Shown: positions 33,114 through 39,249 of the stretch, in pieces | How positions within the stretch are numbered: position 1 is the first letter of the stretch | Layout: the number at the start of each line of letters is the position of its first letter | Origin: Bacillota bacterium | Lineage (GTDB): Bacteria; Bacillota_A; Clostridia; Tissierellales; Peptoniphilaceae | Direction of reading: 5' to 3' | DNA: 39,249 nucleotides | Assembly (NCBI GenBank): GCA_023418535.1 | Contig: JAEZZN010000042.1 | Span: forward strand, 1-39,249 | The notes under the pieces: generated by a model | The model's database searches: none | Seen by the model: only the letters and a program-made list of their open reading frames with translations | Told to the model about the DNA's origin: nothing | Translations under genes and position numbers: made by a program

Positions 33114-34862
33114 TTATCTTATAGATAATATTTCTAATTGAATATTCGTATATCCATTAAATGTATTAAGTCCAATTTTATAAGCTATATCTATATTCTG
33201 GCCTTTTAATTTCTCTAAATCATCAGTATCTTTAATATCATCTTTATTTAATATTTTTACATAATCTTCAAGCTTAAATCCAACAGCTTGATGAGTATCT
33301 GCCCCATCAGATAATACAAGTCTAAGCACATTTCTATTAACACCTAAAATACTTGCATTAACCACATTTACATTTTTTGTAGCAAATATAGGACTTCTAA
33401 ATCCAAATCCATAAGGTTCTAAAAACTCAATCTCTTTTATAATTTCTGATTTTATTTGACTAAATTTCAATGTCAAATCAATTTCTATTTCTTTAATGAA
33501 ATCTTTTGATTGTAAGTGACTATTATCTAATAAACTTTTATAAATATAATCTAATTTATTTTTTTCTAAGGTCAATCCACATGCCATTTCATGACCGCCA
33601 AAGGCAACATAATCGTCTCTAAATTCATTTAATCTTTCAAACATATTATATGCCTTTATACTTCTTCCTGAACCTTTTATTAAACCATCTTCAGTAGCAT
33701 CTGTCAGTATTATTGTTGGTTTATTATATCTATCCTTAATTCTCCCTGCTACTAAACCACATATTGATTCATGAATTGAATTTTCATATAGTACAATTAT
33801 ATCATTTTTATCAATATTTTCATCATCTATTCGTGAAATTGCAAGTTCAACAGAATCTTTTGTCATTTTTTTTCTTTCATTATTTAATTCAATAAGAGCA
33901 CTTGCGTATTCTTTCACGATTTCAATATTTTCCTCTAAAAATAATTCAACACCAAGTTTTGCAGTGTATATCCTACCTGAAGCATTGATAGTAGGACCTA
34001 TTAAAAATCCAACCGCATAAATATCTACATCTTTATTCCAATTCATTTCATTTAATAAAGCATCTATTCCCAAATTATTTCTGAAATTTAATTGTTTTAA
34101 ACCTTCAATAACTACAATTCTATTTTCATTTATAATTGGCATCATGTCACAAATTGTTCCAAGTGCTGCAAATTGAATAAGAGATTCAACAGAATTTCTA
34201 TCGAACCCAAGCATATTTCCATACATAATTTGTATAGATTCTATAAATTTATATGCAACTAAAGCTCCACATATCATCTTGAAAGGATATTTATCTTCTC
34301 TTTGATGTGGATTAATAATAGCATCTGCATTTGGTAGATACTCAACATTATCTTTAACTACAATTTCATGATGGTCAGTTACTATCACAGTTAAACCCTT
34401 ATCTTTTGCATACTGAATTGTATCTAGAGCCGCTATACCATTATCGCAAGTTATTATAAGCCCTATTCCATCTTCAAATGCTTTATCTACAATATTATTA
34501 TTAATTCCATAACCATCTTCTATACGATCTGGTATTGAGTAATAAATCTCATCATAAATAAATTTTAATCCTTTATATAATATTACTGTAGCGGATACTC
34601 CATCCTGATCATAATCACCTACAATCAAAATCTTTTGACCTTTTCTCATAGATTCTAATATTATATCTACACCTTTTTCCATATCTTTCATAAGAAGAGG
34701 AGAATGCATATTTTTCATTGATGGATTTAAAAATGTATTCAGACTATACTCATCCACAGTATCTCTATTGGCTAATATAATTTTCTGAATTGTTGAAAAG
34801 TCACTCATATCTCTTATTAAATTGTAATTTGTTGCATTTTGCATTAAATACCAATTTTCCAT
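33114..34862 (-). CDS. recJ: single-stranded-DNA-specific exonuclease RecJ
   Basis: This 5'-3' ssDNA exonuclease of the DHH family acts in recombination and repair. Visible motifs are GDYDQDGVSA (82-91), TCDNGI (139-144), VTDHHE (161-166), then DHHA1 motif AFGGHEMACGL (about 425) and an OB-like C-terminus. At 582 residues it is near E. coli length and lacks the longer C-terminal extension of Bacillus RecJ. It follows the yajC terminator closely: the hairpin U-tract ends at 34883 and the ATG is at 34862, with a weak TAGG ribosome binding site. The promoter is therefore not obvious and could lie upstream of the hairpin. Confidence 0.94.
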   Translation of the reverse strand: MENWYLMQNATNYNLIRDMSDFSTIQKIILANRDTVDEYSLNTFLNPSMKNMHSPLLMKDMEKGVDIILESMRKGQKILIVGDYDQDGVSATVILYKGLKFIYDEIYYSIPDRIEDGYGINNNIVDKAFEDGIGLIITCDNGIAALDTIQYAKDKGLTVIVTDHHEIVVKDNVEYLPNADAIINPHQREDKYPFKMICGALVAYKFIESIQIMYGNMLGFDRNSVESLIQFAALGTICDMMPIINENRIVVIEGLKQLNFRNNLGIDALLNEMNWNKDVDIYAVGFLIGPTINASGRIYTAKLGVELFLEENIEIVKEYASALIELNNERKKMTKDSVELAISRIDDENIDKNDIIVLYENSIHESICGLVAGRIKDRYNKPTIILTDATEDGLIKGSGRSIKAYNMFERLNEFRDDYVAFGGHEMACGLTLEKNKLDYIYKSLLDNSHLQSKDFIKEIEIDLTLKFSQIKSEIIKEIEFLEPYGFGFRSPIFATKNVNVVNASILGVNRNVLRLVLSDGADTHQAVGFKLEDYVKILNKDDIKDTDDLEKLKGQNIDIAYKIGLNTFNGYTNIQLEILSIR

Positions 34863-34882
34863 AATACCTATCTCTATATATG

Positions 34883-34914
34883 AAAAAATGAAAAGTTAAA
34901 AACTTTCCATTTTT
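34883..34914 (-). terminator. intrinsic terminator after yajC
   Basis: Positions 34901-34914 and 34884-34897 form a 14-bp stem with one G-U wobble in minus-strand RNA and a 3-base loop, followed by a U run (34883-34888 complement). It ends the ruvA-to-yajC unit. The stem is AT-rich, so strength may be moderate. Confidence 0.75.
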
Positions 34915-34943
34915 ACTTATTTAAAATTCTCAAAAATAAACAA

Positions 34944-35555
34944 CTATCTTGGATCTACTAAAATTTGTCTATAATCAATACCAGTTGATTCTCCAACTAC
35001 TCCAAGTAAAGCTAACTGATTCATAATTTCTGTAGCTCTTTCTTCTGAAATTCTAAATGTATTTGAAACTTCTTTTACTGAAGCTTTATCTTCTATTACT
35101 ATAAATTCATATACATCTTCAAGTAATAAATCATATTCAATTTCCTCATTTATATTAGATTTAAGTTCATCTAATTTATCAGAAAATCTTTTATCATTTC
35201 CATATGGTAATGGTTGTACTGGTACATTTTGAAATTCTGAATTTACACCTTCATTTGATTGTTGAGTTGGATCTTCTACATAACTTAGAGCTTGTTTTAA
35301 AAATTCAATTTGTGTATTTCCAGATTGTATAACAAATGAATCTGCTTTTAATTCCACTATTTTACCTCTAACTCCTCCTCTTGTTACTATTTGATCTCCA
35401 ACTTTCAATTCATTCATAGTATCTTGGAATTTTTTTTGTTGTTTCTTTTGTGGTCTAATCATCATAAAATAAAATACTCCAAAAACTAACGCCATCATAA
35501 CAAGTGAAGGTAAAATACTTCCTGCTCCTTGTTGTTGTACTGCTATTGTATACAT
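34944..35555 (-). CDS. yajC: YajC with C-terminal FtsK-gamma-like winged-helix domain
   Basis: Residues 1-94 are a normal YajC: a short outside N-terminus, one membrane helix (about 13-33), basic IRPQKKQQKK and the GDQIVTRGGVRGKIVEL fold. YajC normally ends near residue 90-110 and accompanies SecDF at the Sec translocon. Here an acidic/polar linker (95-140) leads to a 63-residue tail (141-203). It contains EDKASVKEVSNTFRIS, RATEIMNQLALLGVVG and RQILVDPR, the order and spacing of the FtsK/SpoIIIE gamma winged helix (E. coli FtsK: KASISGVQRQFRIGYNRAAR, ... GIVS, ... REVLAPP). The tail should be cytoplasmic and could bind DNA. The ATG directly follows the tgt stop with AAGGAGG upstream, so the frame is continuous and not a sequencing join. 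Confidence 0.88.
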   Translation of the reverse strand: MYTIAVQQQGAGSILPSLVMMALVFGVFYFMMIRPQKKQQKKFQDTMNELKVGDQIVTRGGVRGKIVELKADSFVIQSGNTQIEFLKQALSYVEDPTQQSNEGVNSEFQNVPVQPLPYGNDKRFSDKLDELKSNINEEIEYDLLLEDVYEFIVIEDKASVKEVSNTFRISEERATEIMNQLALLGVVGESTGIDYRQILVDPR

Positions 35556-37715
<2,160 letters not shown>

Positions 37716-37716
<1 letters not shown>

Positions 37717-38720
37717 CAATCTTCCTTGTATTTAATTCCATAATGTTCATAAGCTTTTCTTGAAAGTACCCTTCCTCTGGGAGTTCTATTAATAAATCCA
37801 ATTTGCAGTAAATATGGCTCATATACTTCTTCTATAGTTATAGATTCTTGACCTGTTGCCGCCGCAATAGTATCAAGTCCTACTGGACCACCACCAAAAT
37901 TTTCTGCAATCGTATGAACAATTTTTTTATCTAATTTATCAAGTCCTAATTCATCAATTTCTAAAAAATTTAAAGCTTCTTTTGAAATTTCATGAGTGAT
38001 TACACCATCGCCCTTGATTTGAGCATAATCTCTTACTCTTTTTAATAATCTATTAGCAATACGTGGCGTACCTCTAGATCTTCTACCAATCTCATTAGCT
38101 GCTTCTAATTCAATATCGACCTCTAATATCTCAGCAGATCTAGAAACAATAGTTGCTAAGTCCTTTACTTTATATAAATCTAACTCAAGCATTACACCAA
38201 ATCTGTCACGCAATGGTGATGAAAGCATACCTGATTTAGTAGTTGCACCTATCATTGTGAAATGCTCAAGATCTATTCTCAATGATTGCGCAGAAGGACC
38301 TTTGCCAACAATTATATCAAGCGCAAAATCTTCCATTGCTGGGTATAAAACTTCTTCTACTGATTTATTGAGTCTATGAATTTCATCAATAAACAAAACA
38401 TCATATTTATCAAGATTTGTTAGTATAGCAGCTAAATCACCAGGTCTTGAAATTGCAGGTCCAGATGTAACTTTTACTTTAACACCTAATTCATTTGCAA
38501 TTATATGAGATAAAGTTGTTTTACCTAGTCCTGGAGGTCCTTGTAATAGAACATGATCAAGAGAATCATTTCTTTTTTTAGCTGCCTCTATAAAAATTGA
38601 TAATTTATCTTTAGCTTTATCCTGACCAATATATTCTCTAAGGCATCTAGGTCTAAGTGAGTATTCAGTTGTCTCTTCATCATCAATTTGTACTGATCCA
38701 ACAATTCTATTTTCTGACAT
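37716..38720 (-). CDS. ruvB: Holliday junction branch migration helicase RuvB
   Basis: This AAA+ motor of 334 residues forms hexamers flanking RuvA to drive branch migration. It shows the N-terminal [16 protein letters not shown], Walker [11 protein letters not shown], Walker [10 protein letters not shown], sensor 1 [10 protein letters not shown], the arginine finger in LRDRFG, and a C-terminal winged helix ([28 protein letters not shown]). All motifs are intact. GAGG precedes its ATG, and the 53-base gap to ruvA shows no clear terminator, so the two are probably co-transcribed. Confidence 0.97.
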
Positions 38721-38773
38721 TTTTTCCTCTTAATATTTCTAATATTACACTATATAAACTTTGACTATATATT

Positions 38774-39249
38774 TTACATTCTCTTAAGTGCAGATTTAAT
38801 TATATCTGAAAGCTTCATATCTGTAGTATCTATGTCCTTAAGAGCTCTTTTCGCATCTATATTATTATAACCTAAATTAATAAGTGCTTCTACTGCAACC
38901 TTATAATTTTCATCTTCTTCAACTATCTGAGTATGTTCTTCTTTTCCAGCTAAAGATTCAACATCAATAGAATCAGTAAGTTCTAATATAATTCTTGAAG
39001 CACTCTTCTTACCTATTCCTGGCGCTTTTGTTATAATCTTATAATCATTGTTAACAATCGCAAGTTTCAATTCGAAAACTGATAATGTTGAAAGTATTGA
39101 ATTCGCCGCTTTAGGTCCAACCCCTGACACATTATTTAAACTTAAAAACATTTCTAAATCTTCTAATTCATCAAAACCATATAAAGTTACTGAATCCTCT
39201 CTCACAACAAATTCAGTAAATACCTTTCTAGTTTCATTAAGAATAAATT
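38774..39249 (-). CDS. ruvA: Holliday junction DNA helicase RuvA, partial (5' end outside window)
   Basis: The reading frame stays open to the window edge. Codons before the GTG at 39205 encode TRKVFTEFVV, which continues into VREDSVTLYGF exactly as in domain I of RuvA, so the true start lies beyond 39249. Two helix-hairpin-helix motifs, NNVSGVGPKAANSIL and KAPGIGKKSASRIILEL, contact the junction. A flexible linker and domain III (NYKVAVEALINLGYNNIDAKRALKD) bind RuvB. RuvA tetramers recognise four-way junctions and load RuvB. About 158 of the usual 195-200 residues are visible. Confidence 0.95.
   Translation of the reverse strand, partial: FILNETRKVFTEFVVREDSVTLYGFDELEDLEMFLSLNNVSGVGPKAANSILSTLSVFELKLAIVNNDYKIITKAPGIGKKSASRIILELTDSIDVESLAGKEEHTQIVEEDENYKVAVEALINLGYNNIDAKRALKDIDTTDMKLSDIIKSALKRM

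Noticed and set aside
34944..35080. Frameshift or assembly join creating the YajC tail
   Set aside because: The frame is continuous, base composition is uniform, and the tail ends with a normal stop followed by a terminator.
39205..39205. GTG at 39205 as the ruvA start
   Set aside because: The upstream codons continue the conserved RuvA domain I to the window edge, so the gene is cut by the window.

Overview
The window comes from a low-GC Gram-positive bacterium (Bacillota). AT-rich codons, strong AGGAGG ribosome binding sites, SepF, ScpAB, ArgR/RecN and the run ruvAB-queA-tgt-yajC...recJ-relA-dtd all fit a clostridia-like anaerobe. The family Peptoniphilaceae (Tissierellia, Gram-positive anaerobic cocci) is my best guess, but it is an inference from gene content and order, not a search result. 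All 39 kb is densely coding. No non-coding stretch exceeds about 230 bases, and I see no tRNA, rRNA, CRISPR array, prophage or intact insertion sequence. Only lrgAB (positions 33-1086) lies on the plus strand.

Layout from left to right. (1) lrgAB holin/antiholin-like pair, ended by a bidirectional terminator. (2) A minus-strand unit of phosphodiesterase (TTG start), UMF1-type transporter and rhodanese-domain protein (4300-1156). (3) A secreted GH73 glucosaminidase with eight C-terminal SH3-like repeats, its own promoter, and a terminator whose loop contains an IS-end-like palindrome. (4) rpsA with its own promoter and terminator. (5) A 14-gene unit from 18197 to 8607 (efp, nusB, xseA, xseB, ispA, argR, recN, NUDIX, M50 protease, scpA, scpB, rluB, cmk, plsC). 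(6) lspA-ung-rluD-comM (21741-18278). (7) sepF, flanked by its own promoter and terminator. (8) An 11-gene unit from recJ to an HlyD-like protein (34862-22349), covering stringent response, D-aminoacyl-tRNA deacylation, AspRS, glyA, Der and phospholipid synthesis (plsY, gpsA). (9) ruvA (5' end beyond the window)-ruvB-queA-tgt-yajC.

Most genes are housekeeping: recombination and repair (RuvAB, RecJ, RecN, ExoVII, Ung), translation and tRNA modification (EF-P, S1, AspRS, Dtd, QueA, Tgt, RluB, RluD), chromosome segregation and division (ScpAB, SepF), and lipid and cell-wall precursor synthesis (PlsC, PlsY, GpsA, IspA).

The most unusual item is yajC. Its normal membrane-anchored YajC part is followed by a cytoplasmic tail that reads like the FtsK/SpoIIIE gamma DNA-binding winged helix. 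This would be a Sec accessory protein carrying a DNA-reading domain, and secD/secF, which usually follow yajC in relatives, are absent here. Other points of note are the palindrome nested in a terminator, a nearly identical 189-bp tandem duplication in the glucosaminidase gene, an ArgR with an altered arginine-binding motif, a divergent ComM, and the joint absence of dxs and ispH from their usual neighbourhoods.
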